This document shows positions 32,862 to 46,051 of a stretch of DNA of 64,000 nt, piece after piece. This DNA comes from Apiotrichum sp. Y4204 (taxonomy: Eukaryota; Basidiomycota; Tremellomycetes; Trichosporonales; Trichosporonaceae). The notes under the pieces were generated by a model, which worked only from the letters and a program-made list of their open reading frames with translations, was not told the origin of the DNA and ran no database searches. The stretch's first letter is position 1. Each line of letters opens with the position of its first letter. The stretch spans positions 1 to 64,000 of the forward strand of contig JAMYHL010000089.1 in assembly GCA_025531455.1 (NCBI GenBank). The letters run 5' to 3'. The position numbers and the translations under genes were made by a program.

Positions 32862-35800
32862 ATGTCGATGCACTTTGCCCCCCAGTGGGTCAAGCCCATC
32901 AAGCCAACCGGCTCGGCCATCACTCCCACGACCGAATTTTCTCCCCAGCAGTTCTCAAAGTCTGCTACCGGGACCTCGGCATCGCCCTTCCCTGCGCTTG
33001 GCCAGCCCCGCTCCGGTTCTCCGACCACGATCGTGCCCCCAGCCAACCCGCCCCTCTCCTACTCGCGCGTCACCCACACCCCCGCGTCGCCTTCGGTCCC
33101 CGGGGACGGATACTTTCCGTACCCTGGTGGCGAGGGGCACGGCGAGGCCGACCCCAGCCCCTTCCCGTTCCGCTACAGCCGCGATCAGATCCTGGCCGTC
33201 TGGGATGAAGAAAAGGTCAAAGAGAGGCCTATTGAACTTCTCCAGCTCGCTGAGAGTGGCGCGGTCATTGTGAGCCCCAAGGTCGTCAAACCGGTCGGCC
33301 TGAGGGAGCTCTCGGAACTTGAGAAGAAGGTGCGCGGATCCGTCCGCTGAGCGCGCGCTGATGACATTTGCAGCTTCTGGCAACTTCGGTTCATCCCCCC
33401 ATGCCGACGCGTCGCCCTCAAACGCACAACAACAGCCATGTTGATGCAGCGTCCCCCATGCGCCGTCCCCAGGTCTCTAGCAAGGACTCTGGCTCGCAGT
33501 CGCCCAACACGTCCCGCGCACCTTTTGGCGGGTTTGGTCGCGGTGAGGGCGGCGTGTTTGGTGGCTCCAAATTCAGCGGCGCCCTTGCCGACGGTGGAGG
33601 ACGCCAGCCTGGGTCGCTTGGTGGCGGTTTTGGCGGTGTCGCCAAACGCACCAACCGCCGGGAGGCGAGCGGAGACGATCAGCTTCGTTCGTCGGCTGCA
33701 ACCACTTGGCGTTCCGCTCGCAATGCCTCGGGCACCTTTGAAGGTGTCCTCGGTTTTGGGAACACTGCCACTTCGAATACTGGATCCGCAGATGCTGCAG
33801 CCAATGGCAAGCCTGAAGACGACGGCGGCTCCTGGGGCGCTGCTTCTGGCCAACGCAAGTGGCGCACAGCTCAACCATACGACAAGTCCGACAACGACAA
33901 TGTTCCAGTGGAGCCCACGTCCGCTCCCGAGCCCGAGCGCCGCGAGGCCACTCCTGTTCAGCAGCACGTTCCGACTTCGCACACTCCCCAGCCTCAGGAC
34001 CTCGGCATCATCAACTGGTACTACCGTGATCCTAATGGGCAGGAACAGGGTCCGTTCACCGGCAACCAGATGCACGAATGGTATTCCCACTCGTACTTCA
34101 AGGACGAACTTCCGGTCCGCCGCGAGACGGAAACCTCTTTCCACAGCCTGGCTGATCTCAAGACGAGCACTGGCAACGCCGTGCAGCCCTTCCTCTCCGC
34201 CGTTCGTCCCCGTCTTCCCCCCAACCTCCCTATTCCCATCGGGCTCCAGAGCAATGCCCCTGGTGCACTCCCCTCCCCCTCGCTGACCGACTCTTTCCAC
34301 CGTCTCAACATACAGGGCATGCCGCCCCAGCAGCAGCACCCCTCGTTCCTTCCCAACACCCCCTTCAACAACCAGTACCAGCCTCAGTTCAACGCCGCGC
34401 CGACCTACCAGCAGCAGCCGTGGAGCCCTGCACCCGGGCCCCAAACCCCCACCCGTATGAACGGCGTGTACGGCACTATTGGTGGTCAGCAGCCCTACCC
34501 TTCGTATGGCGGTGCCATCGGATCCCGTGGGCCTGAGCCGTTCACTCCCTCGGCCATTGGTCAGCCCCTCACTTGGGGCGCTCCCAACCCAGTGGCCGGC
34601 TGGCCTCAACACGCCCCGGGCCCCGGTTCGGCGCCTATCCCCCAGCAGATCCACATGGACGCTCCGGCGCCGGAGTCCTACTTCCCGGTTCAAAACCAGC
34701 AGCCTGCTCAGCCTGCCCAGCACTTCCAGGCTGCCCCTGAGCCTGCCGCCACTGAGCCCGTCCAGCCCACCCCCGACGCCGAATTTGAGCAGGCGGAGCC
34801 CGAACCCGAGCAGAATGAGCCTGAGCAGGTCGAGCCTGAGGTGCCTGCCACGACCGAGACTCTTGCTGAGCCTGAGGAGGTTGCTGAGCCAGAGACTGCC
34901 GTGTCCGAGCCGGTGGCTGAGGAGCCTTCCCCAGCTTCTGCCCCCATCCCCGAGGCTTCCAAGGCTTCTGCTCCCTCTGCCTGGGGCAAGCCTGGCAAGG
35001 CCCCTAGCCGCAAGTCGTCGGTCAACATTCCCGCTGCACCCGTTTCCAAGCTGCCGCCTGCCCCCGTCTCGCTTCCTCCCAAGCCTGCTACTGCCGCGCC
35101 TGTTGCTGAGCCCACTTCGCCTGTCACCGCCGTCTCGCCCGTTGAGCGCGCTCCCCCCAAGGCCGCTCCTTGGGCTGACAAGCCCGCGGTCGCCTCTGGC
35201 CCGTCTCTTCGCGAGATTCAGGAGGCTGAGGCTCGCCAGGCCGAGGCTCGCAAGCTTGCTCGTGCGGAGGCGCGTGCTTCGGCTTCTCCTGCGCCCACTT
35301 CCTCGGACGACCACCAGATTGGCACCACCCGCTCATGGGGTCTCCCTACGCAGGGTACTAAGAACGTTGCTCCTCCTCCCACGTCATCGACTCCTCCTGC
35401 TCCTGCCTGGGGCGGCGCCAGCGATGGTCCCAAGAAGACCCTCAAGCAGATTCAGGAGGAGGAGGAGCGCCGCAAGCAGAAGCAGGAGGCTCAGCTCCGC
35501 GCCGCCCAGCAGTCTACTGCCACGACCAAGCGCGGCTACGCCGACTTGACCTCTACTCACTCTACACCTACTCCCGCCCAGGCTGCTGCCGCCGCCGCCC
35601 AGGGATGGACCACTATTGGTGCCTCTGGTAAGGTGACGGCTGCTCCCCCCAAGCCCGCCGTCAACACTGTCATGTCCAAGACGGTCGTGCAGCCCGCTTC
35701 TAAGCCCTCCACCCCTGTCGTCTCCGTTCCAAAGCCCGTGGCCGCTGCAGCCAAGGCGAACGGCTCTTCGGACGACAATGCGCCGTCCGTCGAGTTTATC

Positions 35801-36127
35801 CGTTGGCTGAAGCAGGCCCTGAACGGCCTGACTGTCAACGTTGACGAGTTCATCACCATGCTCCTCTCCTTCCCCACCGAGCCGACAAACAAGAACGAGA
35901 CCCTCGAGATTATTGCCGAGATGGTCTACGCCTCGTCGTCGACCCTGGACGGTCGCCACTTTGCGCACGAGTTTGTCACCCGTCGCCAGGCCGATCTGCA
36001 GCGCAGTGCTTCGCGTCCAGTTCAGAAGATTGTGTCTCTTGCGGATGTCGTCAAGACCCAGCCCAAGGCGCCTGCTGCCGATGCTGGGTTCAAGGTCGTC
36101 AAGGCGAAGAAGCACCGCCGCGGTTAA
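32862..36127 (+). CDS. GYF-domain protein (Smy2/Syh1/GIGYF-like)
   Basis: Two exons (32862-33329 and 33374-36127) give about 1073 residues. The GYF domain lies roughly at residues 370-425, with INWYYRDPNGQEQGPFTGNQ followed by MHEWYSHSYF. This has the W-x-Y-x-D-P-x-G, GPF and W..YF elements that bind proline-rich PPGphi ligands. Upstream regions are Gly/Ser/Asn-rich. Downstream is Pro/Gln/Glu-rich disorder, then a charged coiled coil (KKTLKQIQEEEERRKQKQEA). A conserved helical C-terminus (EFIRWLKQALNGL, LDGRHFAHEFVTRRQ) resembles the end of GIGYF proteins. Family members link translational repression and mRNA decay, and in yeast also act in ER-Golgi genetics. Its 3' end is 229 nt from the convergent Sfr1-like gene. 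Confidence 0.88.
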
Positions 36128-36356
36128 GCGGAAGAGGACTCCGTTGCGCGTAGTTGACAGATCCTCATCATAGTCCACAGGACCCCCCTCTCATGCACTG
36201 TACACATTATGCAGCGTCTCATATGCAAGTACGATTCATATCAATCATGGTCGTATACTACGACTGCTCGCATGTACATGCGATTTGCGCACTTGGTAGA
36301 AGCTGCTCGAGGATGTCTCGCGATATGGGGCACGAGATGCCGATCAGATATAGTGG

Positions 36357-38762
36357 TCATTCTTCGTCGTCGTCAATCTCCTTCCAGTCGTCCATCTCCC
36401 TGTCGAAACCAAGGAGGTCGGGGTCCACACCAAGACGCAACAGCATCGCACCGCGATCCCACGCAGTCTCTTGACGAGTCTCGCTTGGTGTCAACTAACA
36501 GTCCCTACAGTCCTTTCAGCATGGAATACTCACTTGTTTGCCTCGTTTGAGAACCTGTTTTTGTCCATGTCCACGCCCCATTCTCCGGGTGGCGAACCCC
36601 CGCCAGCTTGCTCGAGGATCTTGAGAATATCGTCCTCGTGATTGTCGCCAATGAGACCGCGGACATCGCTATTCCGCTCATACTCGCGCTCTCTGCTGCC
36701 ACTATCGCCCCAGCCCATATCCCAGCAGCTTGTCCCCGAGTTCGACTCGATAGGCTGAGGGAGAAGCGCGAACAGACGGTCGGTGATCTCACGCCCCGCC
36801 TCTCTCCAGGTAGCCACGAGACTTGCGAGGCGGTCGTCTTCCCCTTCAGCAGTGTACTTGACGGCTTGGCGGAGAACGCGGAGGCGCGTCTCCAGCGCGG
36901 CGATGACGGGCGCATTGCGATCGATGGGCTTTAGACGCAGTTTCCCAAAGGAGCTGGCGCGCTGAGAGGAGGACTTGATCGACTGGGGGTATGGAGCGCC
37001 TGAGCGGACGAGCGGGAGGAATGGCTTCGTAACGCGGGTACTGGAGAGTCTGGAGGACGTCGACGGGATTGAGATGCTCGTTTCTGAAGACGGAGAAGAA
37101 GGGACGTCACTGCCGATTTCAGATGAGGAAGGGATGTGCATGATGGCTGGCTGGGTCTTCTTTACGGTTATCGCAGCAATACGCGTGGGCGGGCGGAATG
37201 GTCGCTTGAGGACGCGTGCGCTGTCGTATTTCTGACGATTAGTGCGAGTGACTCGGGGTAGGTAAGATGAGAACACTCACTTCTTCATCTCCATCTGCGC
37301 GTCGTTTGCCCCGCGCATGGGACCCTTGGTGCCCGGGAGTCTTTCCAACACGCCACTGCTCGTGATCTTCAGGCGAGGGCGACTTGCGCATGAGAGTCAC
37401 CTGGCGCTTCGGGATAGCGTTCTTGCTCTTGATTTCGGGCCGATGCGATGGGCTATCTTCGAATGGACATGACGATGCGTCCCGGTCATGAATGTCGTCT
37501 GGAGAAAGTGGGAGCTTAGGAGTACTGGAGACTGGCCCAACCGTAGAAGACGGCGCAGCTGCGGATGGAAACTGTGGTGGTGACGTTGATGGGACCTGTG
37601 GTAGTTGCGACGAGGTTTGTTGGAGAACTGCTTGAGTGACAGAAGCAGAAGAGGCGCGCCCTCGGGAGGCGGGTTGTCCTGAAGAATGGGAGGAGACAGA
37701 AATGAAGGTCTCGAGGGAAGGCTGAACTGACGTGCGATTGGAAACCTGAGGTGCGCCTAGCACAGAGGCTGGGAGGGAAATGGGAGATGGTGGATGAGGA
37801 GCTGTTACTAAGATAATTGGGGCCTCAGTCGGAAGAGATATGCAAGTCTCGGCAGGAGTGTTTTCGACTTGATCCGGGAAAACGAATCGTCCCGTAGGCT
37901 TGAGGAGAGGCCAGTCTTCCTGGGAGTCAATGCTCGAAACATTGTCAGGATTAGGAGGGCTCGATGCCGCATCTAGCTGCTTGTCTTCTTCCATGTCGAC
38001 CCTCGTTTCCTTCCACGACAGCTCGACTTGCTTCTCGGATGCTGTTTGAGAGGCCTTTGGCAATTCCGCGGACCGAGTTGTCTGCGGAGCACCAGGCCAT
38101 GCCGCCAGCGGGGACTGGTCCGAGTCCATTGTTGGATCCAGAGGGCGACATTCTCCTTCAATCTTGTCATCGCATGGCGACTTGGACGACATCTGCGCCG
38201 CGGGTGCGGAATGAATGTCATCGACACGAGTCGATTTGGTGTGGACGTCCTCGTTCGACGGTTCCGCCATATCAACGTCAGAGTCTAGTTCCACAATCCG
38301 CAGGCCAGCATCCTCCTGGAGGCACTCTATAGGCAGGCGGAGGGGAAGCGACAGCGACGTCGAAAGGCCCATGGCCAGGTAGCGGGGACTGATAGTGAAG
38401 CCACGGTCAAGCATGGCGTTGAACGGGTCGATGAAGGGTTCAGTAGGAGTTCCGTCATTGGGATCTTCATTAGTGTCGAGCGGGAGAGATGTGGCGGAGA
38501 AGGCAGTGTCTTCAGGATCACGGCCCTCTGCACCCGGATCGTTGCGATCGTGGAGGGGGGAAGACGCCGGCCGTGAAAGAGAAGACGCAGGTCTCGACGG
38601 GAGAGGCGACACGGCCTGGTTGTCCGCAGCGCCCATGAGTGCCGCAAACCATGGCGAGACGGAGCCCGAGCGGCCGAGCGAGTTGGAGCGCGAGCTCGAC
38701 CCCGATCCGGGAGGCGAGAATGACGGTGTCCAGAGGACGAGCGCGGACGAGGTCGCGCTCAT
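36357..38762 (-). CDS. SFR1: Sfr1/Mei5-like recombination accessory factor
   Basis: Three exons are inferred: about 37283-38762, about 36528-37232, and 36357 to about 36500. The acceptor of the last one is uncertain. The C-terminal third carries the Mei5/Sfr1 signature: a helical stretch around LETRLRVLRQAVKYTAEGED, then LVATWREAGREITDRLF. The short last exon ends LLRLGVDPDLLGFDREMDDW plus an acidic tail, which is the characteristic family end. Sfr1 with Swi5 forms a complex that stabilises Rad51/Dmc1 filaments. The N-terminal 500 residues are disordered, Ser/Pro-rich, far longer than in yeasts. The gene is divergent from NDUFB7 and tail-to-tail with the GYF gene. Confidence 0.78.
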
Positions 38763-39647
38763 TGCGGACGTGAGTAGTCAGAGGGAGTGAGAGATGAGAG
38801 ATGAGGGTGAGAGGAGAATGAAGCTGATAATGATACTGAGGAGAGTGAGAGATGAGCTGATAACAAAAGTTGAGAGGATGGGGAGAGAGTTGAGAGAGGA
38901 AAAGAACGCAACAATGAAACAGGACGAAGAAGAGTAAGATGGACAGGCGAAAGGAAGAAGTTGATGAGAGTGAGAGCGGATACTGATGGGCCTTCCTCCC
39001 CTCCTCGACACTATATAAAGCCAAAGCAGGATGCAGGATCCTTATGGGCAGAGTGGGAAAAAGCCAAATTGTCTTCCCCCCTCGCTGGCCGAGAAAAGCT
39101 CGACTGGATGGTGATGCTGATTGACGTCGACTAATCCGACTACAAGCATTTCATCCACCAGCTTTGAATCCCCTTTTGCGATCCCACCGTCCGGCGCCCA
39201 GCGCCCAGCCCAAGTGGTCTCTGGTCGGCCCAGTCGAGGTAGGACAGAAGTGATTTAAAAAGCATTGACAGCTTGACGGAAAAGAACAAGAGCGCAGAAT
39301 GCATCGCGACACCGCTATCCCCGCGGTACAACAGCGATACGGGTCCTGTGCAGTGATCGACCTCCACCACACGTCACCTCCACCACGGAATGCCCGCAGC
39401 CCACGGCCCACGAGTGCCACACCGATCAAACTCCGAATCCCCAGGCCCCGCGCCCCTCTCCGCCCATTCATGCAGCCCGTATCACACACCCCGTCCTCCA
39501 CCACCAGGCAGGCCGCCATCACCATCTCGGTGTATAGTGTACCTCGGACATCCGCTCGACTAGCTAGATAGATTGATATCTGCCTTGGCACACACCGACC
39601 CTCGACCCCCGACCCCCGACCCTTGAGCTTCAACGAGCACGAACACG
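38763..39647. promoter_or_regulatory. divergent promoter region, Sfr1-like / NDUFB7
   Basis: About 885 nt lie between the two starts. A purine-rich GAGAGTGAGAGATGA repeat lies near 38780-38990 on the Sfr1 side, followed by CTATATAAAG around 39010. I see no gene. Confidence 0.4.
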
Positions 39648-40361
39648 ATGGCGTCCGCAAACACCGCGTCCGAGACCGAGATGGCTGCCGCGCGCCTGCC
39701 CCTTGGATGGCGTGACCAGTGCTCCGCGTTAGTATCTGGATCGTGGAGGGATGGGAGATGTCTGAGGATCTGGGGATGGGAAGGAGGCAAGAGGGGATAT
39801 CTCGGCGCACTTGTGATCGACTTTCGCGAGAGGCTTGGAGTAGGACGACGGAGTACCCCGCTCCGCTAGCAGACTGGTGGGCTGAATGGGCAACTCGCTT
39901 TGATCTACGATACAAGGCAGATGATATCGCGTCTCCGTCGTCTCCGATCTGCCGTCGCTCTGGCCCCTGTTGTGCGGGGATGCACTGCAACCCGAACTGA
40001 GTTGGAGATGGGCGACATGGGAGATAAACCACGTCTGTCATGACCAGAATTGGGATCTCGTTCTCCGCTCACGTTTGGTTGTTCCGTGGACCACATTCAA
40101 TCTTGCTGTTCTCTCTTCAGAGCCCCGCTAACACCGCAGACTCCTTATTCCCTTGAACATCTGCAGGCACAAGGAGAACTACTTGCCATGGAAGTGCGAG
40201 GACGAGCGCCACGTCTACGAGAAGTGCCAGTACGACGAGTACGTACTTGGAGCTCCGCGAGCTGCGCGAGCAGAGCGAGCCACAAACTGACAACCAGCTA
40301 CATTCACCGTATGAAGCAGCTCGCTCGCCAAAAGAAGGAGGCCGCCGAGGCCGACGAGTAA
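39648..40361 (+). CDS. NDUFB7: complex I subunit NDUFB7 (B18)
   Basis: Three exons (39648-39727, 40140-40238, 40298-40361) give exactly 80 residues. The protein has the twin CX9C motif of the subunit: C-SALLIPLNI-C and C-EDERHVYEK-C. The family phrases CRHKENYLPWKCEDERHVYE and DYIHRMKQLARQKKE are also present. It is a peripheral subunit on the intermembrane-space side of the complex I membrane arm, imported and oxidised by the Mia40 pathway, with no cleaved presequence. Both junctions split codons and only this splicing restores the motif. The first intron is 412 nt, unusually long for this window. Presence of the gene implies a respiring fungus that keeps complex I. Confidence 0.93.
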
Positions 40362-40563
40362 ACAAACGGCAACAACGTAGACGGCGCGCGGAACTACGGT
40401 GCAACCCCTCCCTACCAGCCGGGATCCGCGCGCCAAGGATGGAGAAGTATGCATCACGATACCCACATACAACACAGAGATAGGATAAGGTACTTTACTC
40501 TAATCACATTAACACTACCGTTGGGCGCCTGGGTTTCCGCACCATATACTGATTGAATTCCCA

Positions 40564-43500
40564 TCACGATGATGAATGGCCGGACAGCTTCTCGGAACTG
40601 CCGGTAAAGAGGTGGTCGAGACGGTCAACGAGTTTCCCGATACCAGGCAAACTCCTGTGCGACTTTGAGCTCGCGTCATCGTCGGCATTGCCTGGCCCGC
40701 TGGGGCTTTTGCTGGAGGCATTGGACGCAACACTTCCTGTCCGCGAATGACTTGGCGAGCGGACAGGGGACGCTCCGCGACTCGCCCGACCCGAGTCAGA
40801 TACCACACTCCAACTTTCATCGGACAGGTCTCGCTCTGATCCAGAGAAGACTTGGGAGATGCTGCTCCGAACACGCCTGTGTCCACTAGATGCTTTGGAA
40901 AGCACCCTTTCAGGTAGACTGGGGGCCCGAGACGATGGGGGCTTTATCAACGATTTCGCGTATTCAAGATCGCGATAGATACACTCGATGGCACGCTGGA
41001 CGCCATGTTCCTAATCACGGTTAGCCTTTCCCTGGAGGTACTCCTGTCGACTTACCCGCCGTATGTCCTCCCCTACAGCCCTGGCCTTGAACACCTGGCG
41101 CTCGTTCTGGGTCGCCTGGACGAGCGCGTGTGTGAGCTCCTCGATTGTGAGGTTGCGAATAGCGGACCCTACACCAAGACTCTCGCATCGTTCAGCCCAG
41201 AACTCTTGGTCGCCAAAGAAAGGTTTGATAATGGTGGGGAGTCCTGCTCGCAGACTGGCACCAGTCGTTCCTGCACCACCGTGGTGGCAGGCCGCGTCGA
41301 TCCTGGGGAATAGCCATGAATGGTCAATCGAGTCAATGGGGCTGTCGGTTAGCATTGCCTGCGCTTGCGCTGGTTGACCTACTAGATGCTGTCAGGGTAC
41401 TTGATCCCGTCTGCGCCTTCTGCGCTGGACATCTCCGGTGGCTCGCCCTTGCGTTTACCACGGTCAGACCAGCCTTTCGAGAGAACCGCGCATACACCGG
41501 ACCGTACAACAGCCTCGACAACGCAGCGCGTCATTTCCTGAGGGTCGGAAACGACGATCGAACCAAAACCGCTGATTGTCAGTGTAAACTTGTAGCAGCG
41601 CACGTACATATAGACGACCTTCTGGCCTCGCGCGTGGGCTGCCTCGATAAACTGGACTAGATCAGGGGGTGCTTGCCACTCCTTGTGTTTGTGTTCGTCG
41701 GCATGGTCTAGGAACCAATACCCTGTTGTCAGGACTAACACCTCAAAGGCAACTCACCAGTGACATGGATCCACTCCGGCCAGTCGAGCGGTGCCGGCAC
41801 TACGGTTGGAGAAAAGTTGTACAGGAAGGGCACTGTCGTCAGCTGGGCCCGAGGTCGTCTGGCAACGTACCCTTGTCAGCCTGCATCTTGTCTAGATTGG
41901 TCGCATCAAGGTGCAGTGTATTCCTTCTCCAGCGGTTAATCTGACCCGAGATTGAATGCCAGAAGATTTGGTCAAACATGACATAGGTCATGTAGTTGTA
42001 GCTTCCCCCTCGTTTATGCTCGGGTACGGCAAATGCTTGCGGATATGCGCGAGTTCGTGACCACGGCATCTTCTGTTAGCTTATGAACTACGACGGGGAA
42101 CGGCTCACTGTGAAGGCGCGATAGTACGGGATACGCAGAGCCTCAGCAATGTGAATGCCCGCCATCGCGCTCGGAGACTCAATTAGCATCTGAGCACCCT
42201 GGCAGGCCTCCCAAGAAGACATGAGCAGATCGTCGAGCCAAACTCGGAACTGGCGTCAATTCACACGTCACTGCAAAAGCTCATACCTTCTGGAGACCCT
42301 CTTTCAGGAAGGAGACTGTGAACATGCCATTATCGACGCAGAGCTGCATCAGCTCTGCTGGGTCGCCGCCGATACTCTCGAAGCCGATTCCGTGCTGCAA
42401 GTTAGGACAAAATGAAGTGTGCTTCAGCTTACCCCTTCAACCCATTCGCGGTATTCGCCATGCGACGCAATGACGGTCGTGTGGCCTTCCTCTTGCAAAC
42501 CCTTGCAAAGGGCAATGTATGGCTGCACATCACCGCGACTTCCGATGGTGAGGCAGACAATCTTCATGGGCTCAGGCTTGAAATCGAGGAGGGATGAAGT
42601 GGCCGAATTGAAGAGCGGCGACGAGGCCAACGGGCCGCTCCGGGAGAGTTCGTCCAAGTCCTCCACAATCCTCGCCTCGCGCGGTGTTGGACCAGCGTTG
42701 AGCGGAATCGCCTCCTTACGAATGGCCGCCATACGGTCTTGGAGCAGGTCCATGCACTCATTACGACGCTTGCTTGATGAGAACTCGAGGAAGAGCTCCT
42801 CATAGCCCTTGATTATAACAATCAGTCCCGAGTGTCCAAACCGGAAGGCCTTTTGAGCCTTCATCCCGTAAAGCTCTCTGATCGGTACGAGCATCTGAGA
42901 GGTTAGAATGTTATGGAAATGTGACAGCCCAACCGACTCACCCGTGTCTTGTAGAGCAAAGCTGACGAACGAAAGCAAAAGTAGTTCGTCGAGATGAAGA
43001 ACCGGCCGTGAACAGGTAGCACTCGATAAAGGCTACCGGAGAAGTCTGCAAGGTTAGATATACCCTTATCCGCTCTCGGCTTTCGTCTACGCACGTGCAA
43101 TGAGCTCCTCCTGCTCAGGTAGCGCAAAGCACTTATGAAATTGGTGCTCAATAGGATCCTCGCCTGGCAGCGCCTCTGTTGAGAACGAGCGCCGCTTCGG
43201 TGACAGAGTACTTGCACCGTCACTTTCACTGAAATCGTCCTCAGAGGAGATAAGCGCTGGTTCAACGACCTCGGTGACCACCGGCGTCTTGCGAGGGGGG
43301 TGGCGGCGTTTCGCACTCTCCATCTTGCGATCCGAGGAGCTTGGTGACGTGCCAAACAGCTTGGCCGCAGGGTTTCGTATCCAGCTTCCGGGCCAACTAC
43401 TCGGTTGGTGGTCCATGCCGGGAGGAGGTGGACCAGTCTGTTTTGGTGGATATCCCTTCTTCTCCTGGTCTGATTCTTCGTCAGACTGCAGGTCGCTATG

Positions 43501-46051
43501 ATCTGCATCGGAGGCCTCATCAAAGTGGTCAGTCAGTCTCGATCGCTTTGGCGCCGCAATAGGCACACGGCTTTCGCTCTTGGAATCTCCCCCAATGCCT
43601 AGCGGACGAAGAATCGATCCAATCTTGGGGATATAGTGTCCCGAGGACGAGGAGCTAGGTCGTGCCGGAATGGTGTGCTCACTGGCCGTGTCATCAAGCC
43701 CTTGCAGAGTCGCTTCCGATGACACTTTGGGCAAAGCTGGGGTTGGACGACTATCCAGCAGCTTCTGTAGCACCTCGAATGCGTACTGGTTGTCCGGGAA
43801 CGAGGCGAAGAAGTAACTGCCAATGGAGATGGAGTCCTCGGCATCGACGACCTTGATTTCGATTGTTTCTGCAAACTCCAGCGACGGCCCACGCTCGATA
43901 TCGACCACTGCTTCAAGAGGGATAACAAGACGCACGGTTTCGCCCTCTTGCTGCTGCTTGTCGATCACCTTGTTAAGAACCCGTATCCACTCTTCCGCGT
44001 TCCCTTCGGTATCGGCCGTGAAAGTGTAGTTGCGTTCAGATGTCCTCAATTTGAAGCGGGCACCGCCCGCCGATTCACAGCTCGACGCGTACTGCAAGGA
44101 TACGTTGCCTTTGGGGAAATATGGATCCTGTACGTCAGTGACAGCAACCGTTGGGTACCCACAGTCGAGCTCTCATACCACGACAGCACGTCGTTACGCA
44201 GCAGAAACCAGAATTTGGTGCTGAGCTTGGTACGTGATGACTTCTTCCATAGCGGTCCGCTTTTGATCACAGCACTCTCGTCGTCCGCCAAGCGCGCAAA
44301 GAAGCAAATCCGCCGCGGTGTCAAGAACATGTAGCCTTTCAGCACTAGAGGGGTAAGCATTAGGCGGCGCAACACTTTATTCAACCATACTCACTGACAC
44401 TCCTTAACAACCAGCATGTCATCTCCTCCAGGACTTCCTCCTCCTCCTTTAGCCCAAACACTTCTTGTAGCCGAGCAGCGAGTCTTGCGCTGCGATGGCG
44501 CTTCGCTTCAGCCTCGCTCTCCGTGTCTGTTGGCTGTACGGCGTGCCTTTCGAGAGGCAAATCAGCGAGGACACTGTCGTTTTCCTCCTCGTCGGCATAC
44601 TGATACGACAGTTCAGTCTGACCAGGCGCCTGAGCCCGTCTAGCGATAGTATTCTCCCTAAACGGAAAGTGAAGTTCGGGATGTAAGAGGCGATGCTGCT
44701 GCTTCCTTGGCGACACGCGTTCAGTTGGAGAGCCCGAGGGCAAGCCTGCTGTCTCCATCGGCCGGATCGTGTGGAGAGACGAGTGCATCGTCGGCACTTC
44801 AGTCAGCAGAATCCCTATCAGCAAGGTGCTTACTTGCGGGGCGCGATGGCAGTATGTTGGAGCGCACCATTCGATCTCCGTCATTCGTCGGGAGGTCGCT
44901 ATCGTCTCCAGCTGAGGAGGCCTCCTCGTCTGTCTCACCCTCCCAAGGTAAGGCCGTGAGGGCGGACACGAGGGCGGACGTGCCCATTCGGATCTGGTGG
45001 ACCAAGTGCATGTGTGTTTTCAATGCACAACGTTCAGATAGATGACGACATGGGTGGCAAGGGGACGATAATGGGTGGCGAAGAAAGGATGATCAGCTCT
45101 GTGTCATCACATTTATGCGGGCGGCCGCGCCAGACTCACCGATCCCATTGTCGGCTCCTGTTCGTCGCGGAGTGAGGCTTGTCTGCTAAACACGTGCGAG
45201 CGATGCGACCGATAAGAAGGCCGTGATGTGCTCGTATTGTTCTGGCGGCTGCGGCCGCGATTTGCCGAGCGGGCGCGAGTGGGAGGCGCTTCTGAGCGAG
45301 GTTCGGCAGTCTCTGTCAACGTGGGCTCGGCAGTGGTCCTCAACGTGGGTTGACGACTTGAAGACCCCGGGTTCTCTGCCTTTGGGGTCTCGAGGCTGTC
45401 GCCAGCTCCCATGTAGGTAGCGGGTGAGTCGACTGTGCCTGCCTCGCCCACTGCCGGACGCGGCTCGGCCATGAACGGCGACTCGACCTGTGACACATCC
45501 TGCATGTCGGTGAGGATTGATAGCGACGGAGGGGACTGCGGCTGTGATTGGGATTGTGGGAGATCGTTCAAGATTGGGGCCTGAGAGCGCTCCCCGACGT
45601 CTGGCAGAGCGGCAGCAGTGGAGGACTTTGCGAATGGAGGTGTGGAAAGCAAAGGTGGAGATGCCAGTCGAGGGAGTTGTTCGCAGGACAAGACGCCAGT
45701 GCCTGACGCGTTTGGAATGAGATCTTCGTTCAGAGTGGTGTTTGTGGTGGAGGTCAGAGCGGAGCTAGGCGCAGGGAGGGTCGATATCGAAGCTTGTGGT
45801 GTCTCAACGCCAGTGTTTGCCTGTAACGTTCCTATGCGCGGCTGGAACGGTTGAGAATGGTCAAGATTATCGTATCCATAGCTTGGCGGGGGCGGTGGCG
45901 AGCAATGCCCATGCGCAACAACAGGGTTCGTGGGCGCCGCCGTATTGCTGGTGGCGGCAGGTGATTCAAATGGAGGAAAGTACGAGTTGAGTGTGGTGGA
46001 TGAGGATTGTGCCGCTCGAGGAGTTGGTGTTCCAGGTGGGTTGTTGGCCAT
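40564..46051 (-). CDS. ATG26: Atg26/Ugt51 sterol 3-beta-glucosyltransferase
   Basis: A long, intron-rich gene encodes the GRAM-PH-GRAM-glycosyltransferase order of Atg26. Exon 1 (about 45140-46051) starts [15 protein letters not shown] and is disordered. The first GRAM region is near 44050-44500 ([18 protein letters not shown]) and is followed by the PH domain ([20 protein letters not shown], and [20 protein letters not shown]). The second GRAM is near 42800-43000. The catalytic domain begins [20 protein letters not shown] and includes [20 protein letters not shown] and [18 protein letters not shown], the UDP-glucose-binding signature. The C-terminus is Ser-rich. The enzyme makes steryl glucosides and in some fungi serves pexophagy. 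Junctions in 44900-45140 are unresolved. It is divergent from the 47102 gene, and its 3' end is 202 nt from that of NDUFB7. Confidence 0.9.

Noticed and set aside
33185..35314. 709-codon minus ORF opposite the GYF gene
   Set aside because: It is an antisense shadow: repetitive Gly/Arg/Leu composition, with the plus strand having a recognised domain.
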